Assembly (NCBI RefSeq): GCF_900608595.1
Contig: NZ_UWYY01000001.1
Coordinates: 62,001 to 126,000 of the forward strand
From: Promicromonospora panici
GTDB taxonomy: Bacteria; Actinomycetota; Actinomycetes; Actinomycetales; Cellulomonadaceae
Length of the DNA: 64,000 nucleotides
Reading direction: 5' to 3'
Below the pieces are notes generated by a model. That model searched no databases. It was given only the letters and a program-made list of their open reading frames with translations, and had not been told where the DNA came from. Shown one piece after another: positions 8,458 to 16,995 of the stretch. The stretch's first letter is position 1. Each line of letters starts with the position of its first letter. Position numbers and translations under genes: made by a program.

Positions 8458-10530
8458 GTGGACTTCTACTCCGCCTACGCCCACGGGTTCGCCCGGGTCG
8501 CGGCCTGCACCATCCCCGTCGCCGTCGCCGACCCCGCGGCCAACGCCGCAGCGGTCCTCGATCAGGCGAGGCAGCTTCACGACGACGGCGTGGCCGTCGC
8601 CGTCTTCCCGGAACTGTGTCTGAGCGGCTACGCGATCGACGACCTGCTCATGCAGGACATCCTCCTGGAGGCCGTGCTCGACGCCCTCGCCGGCATCCGG
8701 GAGGCCAGTCGCGACCTCACCACGATGCTCGTCGTCGGGGCGCCGCTCCTGGTCGGCAGCCGCCTGCTGAACGCCGCCGTCGTCGTGCACCGCGGGCGGA
8801 TCCTCGGCATCGCGCCCAAGTCCTACCTGCCGAACTACCGCGAGTTCTACGAGAAGCGGCAGTTCGCTCCCGGCGACGAGCACCGCGGCACCCTCACGCT
8901 CCTCGGCGAGGAGGTGCCGATCGGGCCGGACCTCATCTTCCGGGCCGACGACGTCCCCGGGCTGGCGATCCACGCCGAGGTCTGCGAGGACATGTGGGTG
9001 CCCGTCCCCCCGAGCGCGCTGGCGGCGCTCGCGGGCGCGACCGTGCTGCTGAACCTGTCGGCGAGCCCGGTCACCGTGGCGCGCGCCGAGGACCGCCGAC
9101 TGATCGTGCGCAGCGCGAGCTACCGCTGCAGCGCCGCCTACGTCTACACGGCGGCGGGTCAGGGCGAGTCCAGCACCGACCTGTCCTGGGACGGCCAGAC
9201 GATGGTCTACGAGGCCGGCGACCTGCTCGGTGAGACCGAGCGGTTCCCGGACGGTGCGCGCGCCACCGTGGTCGACGTCGACCTGGACCGCCTGCGGCAG
9301 GAGCGCCTCCGGCAGGGCACCTTCGACGACAACCGGCGCGGGCTGGGCATGGCCGCGACGGGCTCGACCGGGGCCGGCGAGGACTTCCGCGAGATCACCT
9401 TCAGCGTGCACCCGCCGCAGGGCGACATCGGCCTGCGCCGCAAGGTGGACCGGTTCCCCTTCGTGCCCGACGACGCCGAGCGCCTCGCGCTGGACTGCTA
9501 CGAGGCCTACAACATCCAGGTCACGGGACTCGAGCAGCGCCTGCGTGCCATCGGGCAGCCGAAGGTGGTGATCGGCATCAGCGGCGGCCTCGACTCGACG
9601 CACGCGCTGATCGTCGCCGCCAAGGCGATGGACCGGCTGGGCCGGCCGCGTAGCGACGTCCACACGTTCACCATGCCCGGCTTCGCGACCGGCAAGGAGA
9701 CGAAGGACCGCGCCGTGCGGCTCGCGGAGTCCCTGGGCGTCACGTTCCAGGAGCTCGACATCCGGCCGGCCGCCGAGCAGATGCTCCGCGACCTGGACCA
9801 CCCGTACTCCAACGGGACCAAGCAGTACGACGTCACCTTCGAGAACGTCCAGGCCGGGCTGCGCTACGACTACCTGTTCCGGCTGGCGAACCACCGCGGC
9901 GGCATCGTGCTCGGCACGGGCGACCTCTCGGAGCTTGCACTCGGCTGGTGCACCTACGGCGTGGGCGACCAGATGTCGCACTACGGGGTGAACGCGGGCG
10001 TGCCCAAGACGCTGATCCAGCACCTCATCCGGTGGACCATCGACAGCGGGCAGTTCGCGCCGGACGCGGACAGCCCGGTCAACGCCGTCCTCACCGAGAT
10101 CGTGGAGCAGGAGATCACGCCCGAGCTGATCCCCCACGAGGAGGGCGAGACGCCGCAGTCCACGGAGGCGATGGTCGGCCCGTACGCCCTGCAGGACTTC
10201 ACGCTGTTCCACGTGCTGCGGCTCGGCTACCGGCCGTCGAAGATCGCGTTCCTGGCCTGGCACGCATGGCGCACGGTGGACGACGGCGACTGGCCGCCCG
10301 GCTTCCCCGCAGCGCAGCGCACCGCCTACGACCTGGCGACGATCCGGCGCTGGCTCGACGTGTTCGTGCGCCGGTTCTTCGCCTCCCAGTTCAAGCGGTC
10401 GGCCCTGCCGAACGGCCCGAAGGTGTCGGCGGGCGGCACGATGTCGCCGCGCGGCGACTGGCGCATGCCCTCGGACGCGACGGCGGCGGCCTGGCTGGCG
10501 GAGCTGGAGAAGAACGTCCCGGAGGCCTGA
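8458..10530 (+). CDS. nadE: Glutamine-dependent NAD+ synthetase
   Basis: 690-residue cytoplasmic enzyme making NAD+ from deamido-NAD+, ATP and glutamine. The N-terminal nitrilase-type glutaminase has the triad E52 (FPELCLSGY), K121 (APKSYLPNYREF) and C176 (AEVCEDMW), at the numbering known for the mycobacterial enzyme. The C-terminal synthetase has the ATP-binding ISGGLDST loop near residue 376 and GTGDLSELALGW. The GTG start is preceded by TAGACT ending seven bases upstream, with no Shine-Dalgarno sequence, consistent with a leaderless mRNA. Length is normal for the two-domain actinobacterial form. Confidence 0.97.
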   Translation: MDFYSAYAHGFARVAACTIPVAVADPAANAAAVLDQARQLHDDGVAVAVFPELCLSGYAIDDLLMQDILLEAVLDALAGIREASRDLTTMLVVGAPLLVGSRLLNAAVVVHRGRILGIAPKSYLPNYREFYEKRQFAPGDEHRGTLTLLGEEVPIGPDLIFRADDVPGLAIHAEVCEDMWVPVPPSALAALAGATVLLNLSASPVTVARAEDRRLIVRSASYRCSAAYVYTAAGQGESSTDLSWDGQTMVYEAGDLLGETERFPDGARATVVDVDLDRLRQERLRQGTFDDNRRGLGMAATGSTGAGEDFREITFSVHPPQGDIGLRRKVDRFPFVPDDAERLALDCYEAYNIQVTGLEQRLRAIGQPKVVIGISGGLDSTHALIVAAKAMDRLGRPRSDVHTFTMPGFATGKETKDRAVRLAESLGVTFQELDIRPAAEQMLRDLDHPYSNGTKQYDVTFENVQAGLRYDYLFRLANHRGGIVLGTGDLSELALGWCTYGVGDQMSHYGVNAGVPKTLIQHLIRWTIDSGQFAPDADSPVNAVLTEIVEQEITPELIPHEEGETPQSTEAMVGPYALQDFTLFHVLRLGYRPSKIAFLAWHAWRTVDDGDWPPGFPAAQRTAYDLATIRRWLDVFVRRFFASQFKRSALPNGPKVSAGGTMSPRGDWRMPSDATAAAWLAELEKNVPEA

Positions 10531-10540
10531 TTCCCCTTTG

Positions 10541-10600
10541 CTGTGAGCGTGATCGTTGCGCCCGAAGCGGACTTCTCGTCGCAACGGTCACGCTCACAAC
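10541..10600. repeat. Palindromic element, family A copy 1
   Basis: 18-base arms GTGAGCGTGATCGTTGCG and CGCAACGGTCACGCTCAC around a 19-base loop. This is the most diverged of five copies in the window; the loop still matches the family consensus at about 12 of 19 positions. It lies directly after nadE and before the copC-like promoter, where it could end nadE transcription. Confidence 0.85.
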
Positions 10601-10621
10601 CAGGGCGGGTAGGGTGCCGTC

Positions 10622-11374
10622 ATGCCTGCTGTATCCGTTGCCCTGGCTCGGCCCGGGAACCGTCGCTTCCTCCGGGTGATCACCGTGTTCGCGGCCGTGC
10701 TGACCTTCGTCGCGCTGCTGCTGGTGGCGGGCCCGGCCAGCGCTCACGACCAGCTGCTGTCGTCCGACCCGGAGGACGGCGCGACGCTCGACGCGCCCCC
10801 GGCGAGCATCTCGCTCACTTTCAGCGCGTCCCCGCTCGACACGGGCATCGAGATCGCCGTGGTCGGCCCGGACGGCGCCACGCAGGGCCGCGACATCCAG
10901 GTCGACGACGAAGTGGTCACCGCGCAGCTCGACGAGGGCCTGCCGCCCGGCGAGTACGCCGTCGCATGGCATGTCGTCTCCTCCGACGGGCACCCGATCG
11001 ACGGAGAGTTCACCTACGTGGTCGAGGGTTCGGCCGAGCCCACGGATGCTGCCACCGACGAGCCCGAGATGTCCACGCAGGAGGCCGAGCCGACCGACGT
11101 GCCGACGCAGGCCCCCGACGGCGCCGACGAGCCGACCACGGCGACGGAGCTCGCGGGCGCCGGAGACGGCGCGGGCGCCAGCGGGCTGGTCGTGGCCGGC
11201 GGGATCCTCGCGGCGGTGCTGGTCGTGCTCGGCGTCGTGGCGATCATGCGCCGCAAGATTCTCGAGAACGACAAGCTGCGCCGGGCGAACGAGCCCGACT
11301 CCGTGGACCCGGACTCCGAGGACCCCGGCTCCGAGAAGCCGAACGACAACCCGGACGGCAAGCCGCACGCCTGA
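10622..11374 (+). CDS. CopC-domain copper-binding membrane protein
   Basis: 250 residues. A Sec signal peptide ends in PASA, so the mature protein starts HDQLLSSDP, the N-terminal histidine used by CopC proteins as a Cu(II) ligand. A second histidine region (AWHVVSSDGHPIDGEF) completes the family pattern. After about 95 residues a Thr/Glu/Pro-rich linker leads to one membrane segment (GLVVAGGILAAVLVVLGVVAIM) and a charged cytoplasmic tail. No fused CopD. TAGGGT ends six bases before the ATG. Role: extracytoplasmic copper handling, linked in theme but not position to the copper operon at 21.5-24.7 kb. Confidence 0.88.
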   Translation: MPAVSVALARPGNRRFLRVITVFAAVLTFVALLLVAGPASAHDQLLSSDPEDGATLDAPPASISLTFSASPLDTGIEIAVVGPDGATQGRDIQVDDEVVTAQLDEGLPPGEYAVAWHVVSSDGHPIDGEFTYVVEGSAEPTDAATDEPEMSTQEAEPTDVPTQAPDGADEPTTATELAGAGDGAGASGLVVAGGILAAVLVVLGVVAIMRRKILENDKLRRANEPDSVDPDSEDPGSEKPNDNPDGKPHA

Positions 11375-11383
11375 CGCGGCAGG

Positions 11384-12748
11384 TCAGGGTTTCGGTGCGC
11401 GGATCGCCAGGATCACCGTCACCACCGCGGGCACGAGCAGGACGGCGCCCGCCGTGTTGACCGCCTGGAACCCGCCCCACGCGAGCAGCGGGCCCGCGAG
11501 GGCAGCCGAACCCGCGCCGAAGTAGTTCATCAGCGCGTCCGTGGCGCCCTGCAGCGGCAGCTTGACGTGCGGCTCCGCCACGGATGCCAGCACCGCCGAC
11601 GACGCGATCACGCACGCCGACCAGCCCAGTCCGAGCAGCACGAGCGCGACGGCCGTCAGTACTTCCGTGTTGACGGCCGGCTCGGCGGCACCGTGCCCGG
11701 CGTGTGCCCCGGCGTCGGGCACCAGGGCTGCCGCGGTGAAGCCCAGGGCCACCGCGGCGCCCTGCAGCACCATCCCGCCGACGGCGACCCGCAACGGGCC
11801 GAAGCGGTCCGCCAGCCAGCCGAACACGGGGCTGAGCGCGAACATGCCCAGCACGTGCAGGCTGATCACTATGCCGACGAGCTGCAGCGACATCCCGCCG
11901 TGCTGCATGTGTACCGGCGTCATCACCATCACCATGATCATCACGCCGTGCGCCACGGCCGTGGTCACCACGGCGAAGCGCGCTCGCGGGTGCGCCCAGG
12001 CCCAGCGCAGCGCGGTGAGCGCCCCGGTCCGTCGCGGTCCGACGGCGGTGGTGGCGCTCGCCACCGCCGCGCTGCCCACCGGGTCCCGGTACAGGGCCAC
12101 GAGCAGCAGGCCCGCCAGCAGGTAGGCGACGACGGAGAACAGGTAGGGTCCGCCGAGGTCGGGCACGCCGAATCCGCTGCCCACGACGGCGCCGGGAGCC
12201 GCGAGATTGGGCCCCACCACCGAGCCCACGGTCGTGGACCACAGGACCACCGACATGGTCCGGGCGCGTGTGCCCGAACCGGCGTTGTCGGCGGCGGCGT
12301 ACCGGGACTGCAGGTTGGTCGCGTTCGCGACGCCGTAGAGCGTGAGGCCGACCAGGAGCACGACGAGCTGGCCCAGCACGGCCGCCGTGACGATGAGCAG
12401 CGCGCCGACCGTCGAGAGGGCGTAGCCGAGCGACAGCGCCCAGCGCCGTCCGCGGACCTGGGCGAGCGTCGCCAGCGGGATCGAGGCGACCGCGGCGGCG
12501 AGCACGCCGACGGCCTGCGCGAGCCCGGCCATGGACGTGCCGCCCAGGCTCTCCGCGAGCAGCGCGCCGACGGCCGCACCGGACGCGACGCCAACGCCGG
12601 CCAGCAGGTTGCTGAACACGAGCACGACCAGGTTGCGGCGCGCGTGCGGGGCTTCATCGGGGGTGGTTCCGGCGGGTCCCGCGTCCGTCTCGGCGGTGCT
12701 CATGGCGCCCTCAACGGTGTCGGGGACCTCGGACGGCGGTTTCTCCAC
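11384..12748 (-). CDS. Major facilitator superfamily transporter
   Basis: 454 residues and about 12 membrane segments. The motif between TM2 and TM3 reads QVRGRRWALSLGYALSTVG, close to the MFS signature; a matching one after TM8 is LADRFGPLRVAVGG. The loop VPDAGAHAGHGAAEP near residue 355 and a methionine/histidine-rich stretch (VMIMVMVMTPVHMQHGG) are unusual. Start GTG with GAGAGGA upstream. A perfect palindromic operator lies 24-38 bases before the start, so expression is probably inducible. Likely an efflux pump; substrate unknown. Convergent with the copC-like gene (nine bases between stops). Confidence 0.85.
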   Translation of the reverse strand: MEKPPSEVPDTVEGAMSTAETDAGPAGTTPDEAPHARRNLVVLVFSNLLAGVGVASGAAVGALLAESLGGTSMAGLAQAVGVLAAAVASIPLATLAQVRGRRWALSLGYALSTVGALLIVTAAVLGQLVVLLVGLTLYGVANATNLQSRYAAADNAGSGTRARTMSVVLWSTTVGSVVGPNLAAPGAVVGSGFGVPDLGGPYLFSVVAYLLAGLLLVALYRDPVGSAAVASATTAVGPRRTGALTALRWAWAHPRARFAVVTTAVAHGVMIMVMVMTPVHMQHGGMSLQLVGIVISLHVLGMFALSPVFGWLADRFGPLRVAVGGMVLQGAAVALGFTAAALVPDAGAHAGHGAAEPAVNTEVLTAVALVLLGLGWSACVIASSAVLASVAEPHVKLPLQGATDALMNYFGAGSAALAGPLLAWGGFQAVNTAGAVLLVPAVVTVILAIRAPKP

Positions 12749-12771
12749 GATTTCCTCTCATTGGCGTAGTA

Positions 12772-12786
12772 CTACCGGAACGGTAG
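12772..12786. promoter_or_regulatory. Palindromic operator before the MFS gene
   Basis: CTACCG-GAA-CGGTAG is a perfect inverted repeat of 6 bases with a 3-base centre, 24 bases upstream of the GTG start of the MFS gene. This size and symmetry suit a TetR- or MarR-type repressor of an efflux pump. No such regulator is encoded next to it in this window. Confidence 0.6.
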
Positions 12787-13021
12787 ACCGCTATGGGTTG
12801 CGGAAGTCATCGGATAGTGCGGGGTGACACTGCCTCCGGAGGCCCCACACCGTCGTCGTCCACAGGCTCGTACACAGGTTCGCGTCCTCTGAGAGCAGAA
12901 AGTTACCCACGACTCGCCGAAGAGTGCCGGTTTACCGCGAATTCCCGCCGATCTGCTGGCAGTATGGGGCCTCGTCGTCGGGCGGGTACCGCCGCGCGAC
13001 GTGACCGAAGAAGGGAACCGC

Positions 13022-13303
13022 ATGTCGCTCAACAAGTCCGAGCTCGTCTCGGCCATCGCCAACAAGGCTGAGATCAACAAGACCGAGGCCGAGGCCGCGC
13101 TCAACGCCTTCCAGGAGGTGCTGATCGAGTCGCTCGCCAAGGGCGAGGCCGTCAAGGTGACGGGCTTCCTCTCGGCCGAGCGCGTCGAGCGTGCCGCCCG
13201 CACGGGCCGCAACCCGCGCACCGGCGAGGAGATCTCGATTCCGGCGAACTTCGGTGTCAAGATCAGCGCCGGCTCGCTGCTGAAGAAGGCCGTCGCGAAG
13301 TGA
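13022..13303 (+). CDS. hup: HU-family nucleoid DNA-binding protein
   Basis: 93-residue histone-like protein that bends and compacts DNA. Start ATG at 13022 (MSLNKSELVSAIANKAEINK), with GAAGGGAA upstream; an earlier GTG at 13001 would add seven residues and is less likely. Conserved text: ALNAFQEVLIESLAKGEAVKVTGF and RNPRTGEEISIPA, the beta-arm that inserts in the minor groove. The usual GxF before the arm is intact. It lacks the long lysine-rich C-terminal tail of mycobacterial HupB. Followed by a strong terminator. Confidence 0.95.
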   Translation: MSLNKSELVSAIANKAEINKTEAEAALNAFQEVLIESLAKGEAVKVTGFLSAERVERAARTGRNPRTGEEISIPANFGVKISAGSLLKKAVAK

Positions 13304-13330
13304 CGCTTCGCCGCTGATTTTTACAGCGAC

Positions 13331-13368
13331 GCGAAGGCCCGGTCCCTCACGAGGGGCCGGGCCTTCGC
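13331..13368. terminator. Hairpin terminator after hup
   Basis: GCGAAGGCCCGG and CCGGGCCTTCGC pair as the outer part of a long GC-rich stem with a small ACGA loop, 28 bases after the hup stop. There is no long T run, which is common in high-GC actinobacteria. It also faces the 3' end of the gene convergent with hup. Confidence 0.8.
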
Positions 13369-13423
13369 ATGTCCGCCGCCGGCCCGCGTCCGTCGGCTGA
13401 ACGTGCGTCAGCGCGCCAGTGCG

Positions 13424-15991
13424 TCACAGGTCGCCCTTGCGCTCCAGGTACCGCATCGCGACCCAGCCGATCGGGACACGCCCCCAGTAGGTGCACAGGC
13501 GGTACAGGATCGTCGCGGAGAACGCGATGGTGGCCGGGACGCCCCCTGCGGACAGTCCGGCCGTCAGGGCACCCTCGACGCCGCCCAGGCCGCCGGGCGT
13601 CGGGATGAGGGCGCCGAGCGCGTTGCCCACGAGGTTGACGAGCGCGATGTCGACCAGCGAGAGCGACTCCCCGAACGCCGCGAGGCAGCACCACAGGGCC
13701 ACGATGTAGCCGAGCGTCATGATGAGGTTCCCGGCCACGCCGAGCGCCAGCCGGCCCGGGTGGCTCAGCATCTGGGCCAGCCGCGGCCAGACCTGGGCCA
13801 GCCGCGGCCCGATGTACCCCATGCCCCAGCGCCGCACGGGCGGCACCAGCAGCGTCGCGACGACGGCGAGCGCGACGCCTGCCAGTGTGATCAGCACGGC
13901 CGGCGACGGCAGCTCGACGAGCGCCCCGGACCCCGTGAAGATCGACAGCGCCACCAGCAGCAGGACCGTGACGACGAACTGCGACACCTGCACCAGCGCG
14001 ACCGTGGCCACGGCCATCGACATCGAGACCCCGCGCTGGGTCAGCAGCCGCAGGTTGAGGGCCGCCGGGCCGATCCCGGCCGGGGCGGCCAGCGCCACGA
14101 ACGAGCCCGCCGCGGCGGTGAGCGTGGCCCGCCCGAGCGGAACGCGTGCCGGGGAGAACGCGACGAGCGTGAGGCCGGCGCCGAACCAGGTGGTGATGGC
14201 GAGCGCGAACGCCACCGCTATCCACCACGGGTTGGCCTCGCGCACGGCCTGGGCGATCTCGTTGAAGTTGATGGTGGTGACGATCACGGCGATCGCGATG
14301 ATCATCAGCGTCGAGGTGAGCACGGTGCGCGCGCTGAACCGGGAGATGCGCTGCGGCTGCACGCTGGCCTCGGGCAGCCGTTCCACCAGGGCGCCCCGCA
14401 GCTCGCCGAGGAGGCCCTTGGTGCGCCGCACCTCCTCGCGGGTGGTCCGCGGCAGGGCTATCGACTGGATCAGGGGACCGATGGCGGCGATGTCGGCGTC
14501 GGGCAGGGCGCGGACCGCGGAGGCGACGGCGCGGTGCGGGCCGACGCGCAGCCCGATGAGCGTCAGCATCTGCACGAGGTCGAGGCGCCGGGACAGCGGC
14601 GACGACGCGATGTCGCCCTGCTCCCAGCCGGTGATCCACACGTGCGGGCTGCCGTCGGGGTCCCGGTGCGTGAGCAGGACGTCCTGGGTGAGCGCGCGGT
14701 GCGTGAGGCCCGCGGTGTGTGCGCGGACGAGCTGCTCCCAGGCCTCGGCGAGGACGTCGTCGTACACGTCGTCGTCGGGCAGGTCGCGGAGCGAGACGGC
14801 GGGGGAGGCGTGCTCGAGGACGAGCGCTATCGAGTCGCCGGACTCGCCGATCCCCAGGAGCCGGGGCGTGCGGACGCCGGCGGCGGTCGCGGCGTAGGAC
14901 AGCAGCGCGGTGCGCTCGGCGACGGCCTTGAGCGAGATGGCGGCCCGCCCCTCGATGCCCCGCAGGCGCAGCGCCTGCCACAGGCGGGTGATGAGGCCGA
15001 CGACCTGACGGTCGCCGTCGAGCACCACGACGTCGCGGCGCACGTCGTCGTCGCAGTACAGCGCGTACACGCGGTTGTCGCCCGTACGGCTCAGGGCGAG
15101 CGCCGCGGGGTCGTCGGGGGCCGCACTCGGGGTGCGGTGCTGGACGGTCTGGACGGTCTGGACGGTCTGGGCGGACGCGGCGGAGTCGCCGGCGGGCTCT
15201 GCCACGGCGTGCACCCGGGCCAGCGACGTCGGCGTGAACCCGGCGCGCCGCACGGCCGCGACGAGATCGGGCCCGTACGCGCGCTCGCTGCGCGTGCCCG
15301 ACACGTACTGCACCGAGGAGCCGGCGAGCCGGCCCAGCAGCAGCGCGACGAGAACGCCCGGCAGCGACACCTGGCCCGTGATCAGCACGATCAGCAGGGC
15401 GGCGAACATCAGGTTCCACGAGATACGGACGGTCCGGCGCCGGGTCGCGGGCCCGGCGACGGTCAGCATCGCGGTCACGGCGACGGCGTACTCGGGGATG
15501 GCCAGGACGTATCCGGTGCCGCGCTCCCACACCGACATGCCGCGGACGAGCTCGTCCGATCCCAGGTGGTTCACCAGGAGCGTGGTGAGGACGCCGAGCA
15601 GCAGGCCGACGATCCCCGCGACGATGGACTCGACGATCTGCCGGCCCAGGCGCCGGACCCCGAGCTCGATCATCACGGCGACCGGCGCGAACAGGCTCAC
15701 CAGGCCCTGCAGCACGGCGACGGGGACGAAAAGGATGGTGGCGAGCAGGTCGTTGAAGCTGCGGACGTCCTCGGTGACACCCTCGGTGGTGCCGTGCGCG
15801 ACGACCGAGAGGACCATGACGCCGGCGACGCCGAGGGCGCACCCGATCATCCAGACCAGCGCGCGCGGGTGCCGCACACGCTCCTCTGGGGTGTCGACGA
15901 CGCGGACGAGGCCGGACTCGTCGGATGTTGTCCGCGGTGCGTCGGACACCTCGACACCGGCGTCTGCGCGGCCGGTGCGCGGGTTGGACAT
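13424..15991 (-). CDS. Large membrane protein: kinase-like domain plus UPF0104/MprF-like flippase domain
   Basis: 855 residues. The N-terminal ~190 residues hold about five membrane segments. Residues ~270-520 look like a degenerate protein-kinase/aminoglycoside-phosphotransferase fold (for example DNRVYALYCDDDVRRDVVVL, LVLEHASPAVSLRDLP, LTHRALTQDVLLTH). The last ~290 residues are the multi-spanning LPG-synthase transmembrane domain (UPF0104), with LVGNALGALIPTPGGLGGVEGAL. Start at 15991 is chosen because TAGACT ends seven bases before that ATG; the reading frame stays open further upstream but overlaps the next gene. Likely acts in lipid or glycolipid translocation; no aminoacyl-transferase domain is present, so it is not a complete MprF. 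Contains small in-frame tandem repeats (QTVQTVQTVQ; RLAQVWPRLAQM). Confidence 0.8.
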   Translation of the reverse strand: MSNPRTGRADAGVEVSDAPRTTSDESGLVRVVDTPEERVRHPRALVWMIGCALGVAGVMVLSVVAHGTTEGVTEDVRSFNDLLATILFVPVAVLQGLVSLFAPVAVMIELGVRRLGRQIVESIVAGIVGLLLGVLTTLLVNHLGSDELVRGMSVWERGTGYVLAIPEYAVAVTAMLTVAGPATRRRTVRISWNLMFAALLIVLITGQVSLPGVLVALLLGRLAGSSVQYVSGTRSERAYGPDLVAAVRRAGFTPTSLARVHAVAEPAGDSAASAQTVQTVQTVQHRTPSAAPDDPAALALSRTGDNRVYALYCDDDVRRDVVVLDGDRQVVGLITRLWQALRLRGIEGRAAISLKAVAERTALLSYAATAAGVRTPRLLGIGESGDSIALVLEHASPAVSLRDLPDDDVYDDVLAEAWEQLVRAHTAGLTHRALTQDVLLTHRDPDGSPHVWITGWEQGDIASSPLSRRLDLVQMLTLIGLRVGPHRAVASAVRALPDADIAAIGPLIQSIALPRTTREEVRRTKGLLGELRGALVERLPEASVQPQRISRFSARTVLTSTLMIIAIAVIVTTINFNEIAQAVREANPWWIAVAFALAITTWFGAGLTLVAFSPARVPLGRATLTAAAGSFVALAAPAGIGPAALNLRLLTQRGVSMSMAVATVALVQVSQFVVTVLLLVALSIFTGSGALVELPSPAVLITLAGVALAVVATLLVPPVRRWGMGYIGPRLAQVWPRLAQMLSHPGRLALGVAGNLIMTLGYIVALWCCLAAFGESLSLVDIALVNLVGNALGALIPTPGGLGGVEGALTAGLSAGGVPATIAFSATILYRLCTYWGRVPIGWVAMRYLERKGDL

Positions 15992-16098
15992 ACCGGGGAG
16001 TCTAGAACGGTTGGCCGAGACATGACCGGAGGGCGCGGACGGTGCCCTGGTATACCCGGCTCGGGTCGGGGCCGTCTCTCGGGTTCTCCCGGACTGCT

Positions 16099-16878
16099 TC
16101 AGCGGATCCCGAGGGCCTCGCGCCACTCGGCGGGCACAAGGGCATAGCCGACGAACGCCACGATGTCGAGCAGCGTGTGCGCGACAACCAGCGGGATCAC
16201 GCGGCGTCGGCCGTCGGGCTGGAACCTGGGCGACGTGTAGAACCACGAGAAGACGACGCCCATCACCACGTTCCCCAGGAACGGCCCGATGCCCTGGTAC
16301 AGGTGGTACGAGCCGCGCAGGAGCGAGCTGGCGACGATGAACTTCACCCGGTTCCAGCCGAGCTCGCGCGTGCGCTCGTAGAGGTAGCCGACGGCGATCA
16401 CCTCTTCCAGCAGACCGTTCTGGAACGCGCTGAGGAGCAGGACCGGAACGGTCCACCAGTGCGTGTCCAGGGCGCTGGCCTGCACCTCCACGGTGATGCC
16501 GAGCACCCGCCCGAGGGCGTAGAACGCCAGGCCGGGGATGCCGATCGCGGCGGCGAGGGCGACACCCCACCCCAGGTCCCGCCCGGGCTGGGACCGGTCC
16601 AGGCCGAGGCTGCGGACGGCGCTGCGGCCGTGCTCGCTCAGCAGGTACACGGCCAGGGCCACCGGGACCAGGGCGAACCCGATGCTCAGCAGCTGGTAGA
16701 CGAGGTCGAGGTACGGTCGCTCGGACTGGCTCGGATTGAGCGTCGCGGTCTGCTCCGCGAGCGGTGTGCCGGCGGTGAGCCGGGCGGCGATGTTGACGAG
16801 CGCGTAGACCGCGGACTGGCCCAGGCTGAGCCCGAGCACTATCCACACTTCGGCGGCGACACGACGGTTGGAGGGCAC
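16099..16878 (-). CDS. CPBP-family intramembrane metalloprotease
   Basis: 259 residues, about seven membrane segments. The family motifs are present: paired glutamates in GLLEEVIAVGYLYERTREL, a later histidine stretch (LLRGSYHLYQGIGPFLGN) and GVVFSWFY. These residues bind the metal in the CAAX-protease/bacteriocin-processing (CPBP, ABI) superfamily. Substrate unknown. The start is placed at GTG 16878 because TATAAA ends seven bases upstream; an open frame to 16974 would read through a repeat element. The neighbouring gene ending at 15991's promoter is separately transcribed. Confidence 0.87.
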   Translation of the reverse strand: MPSNRRVAAEVWIVLGLSLGQSAVYALVNIAARLTAGTPLAEQTATLNPSQSERPYLDLVYQLLSIGFALVPVALAVYLLSEHGRSAVRSLGLDRSQPGRDLGWGVALAAAIGIPGLAFYALGRVLGITVEVQASALDTHWWTVPVLLLSAFQNGLLEEVIAVGYLYERTRELGWNRVKFIVASSLLRGSYHLYQGIGPFLGNVVMGVVFSWFYTSPRFQPDGRRRVIPLVVAHTLLDIVAFVGYALVPAEWREALGIR

Positions 16879-16924
16879 GGGCCCGTTTATAGCAGCCGCC
16901 GCTGGGTGCGGGCCGGTCAGGTTC

Positions 16925-16995
16925 CCTTGGTTGCGGGCGCGATCGTTGCGGCTAAAACAGACACATAGTCGCAACGATCACGCCCGCAACCAAGG
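16925..16995. repeat. Palindromic element, family A copy 2
   Basis: The best paired copy: 26-base arms (CCTTGGTTGCGGGCG to GATCGTTGCG, and its inverse) with a single mismatch that would be a G-U pair in RNA. The 19-base loop is GCTAAAACAGACACATAGT. It sits immediately after the stop of the S10 peptidase gene and 46 bases before the CPBP start, all on the minus strand, so it could insulate the two genes. Confidence 0.9.

Noticed and set aside
13403..16147. A 914-codon plus-strand open frame opposite the large membrane protein
   Set aside because: Its translation is Arg/Gly/His-rich with no domain, and the minus strand encodes a recognisable protein throughout; it is a high-GC antisense shadow.
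16879..16974. N-terminal extension of the CPBP protein to 16974
   Set aside because: The added residues come from a family A palindrome and the -10 box TATAAA; the GTG at 16878 is better supported.
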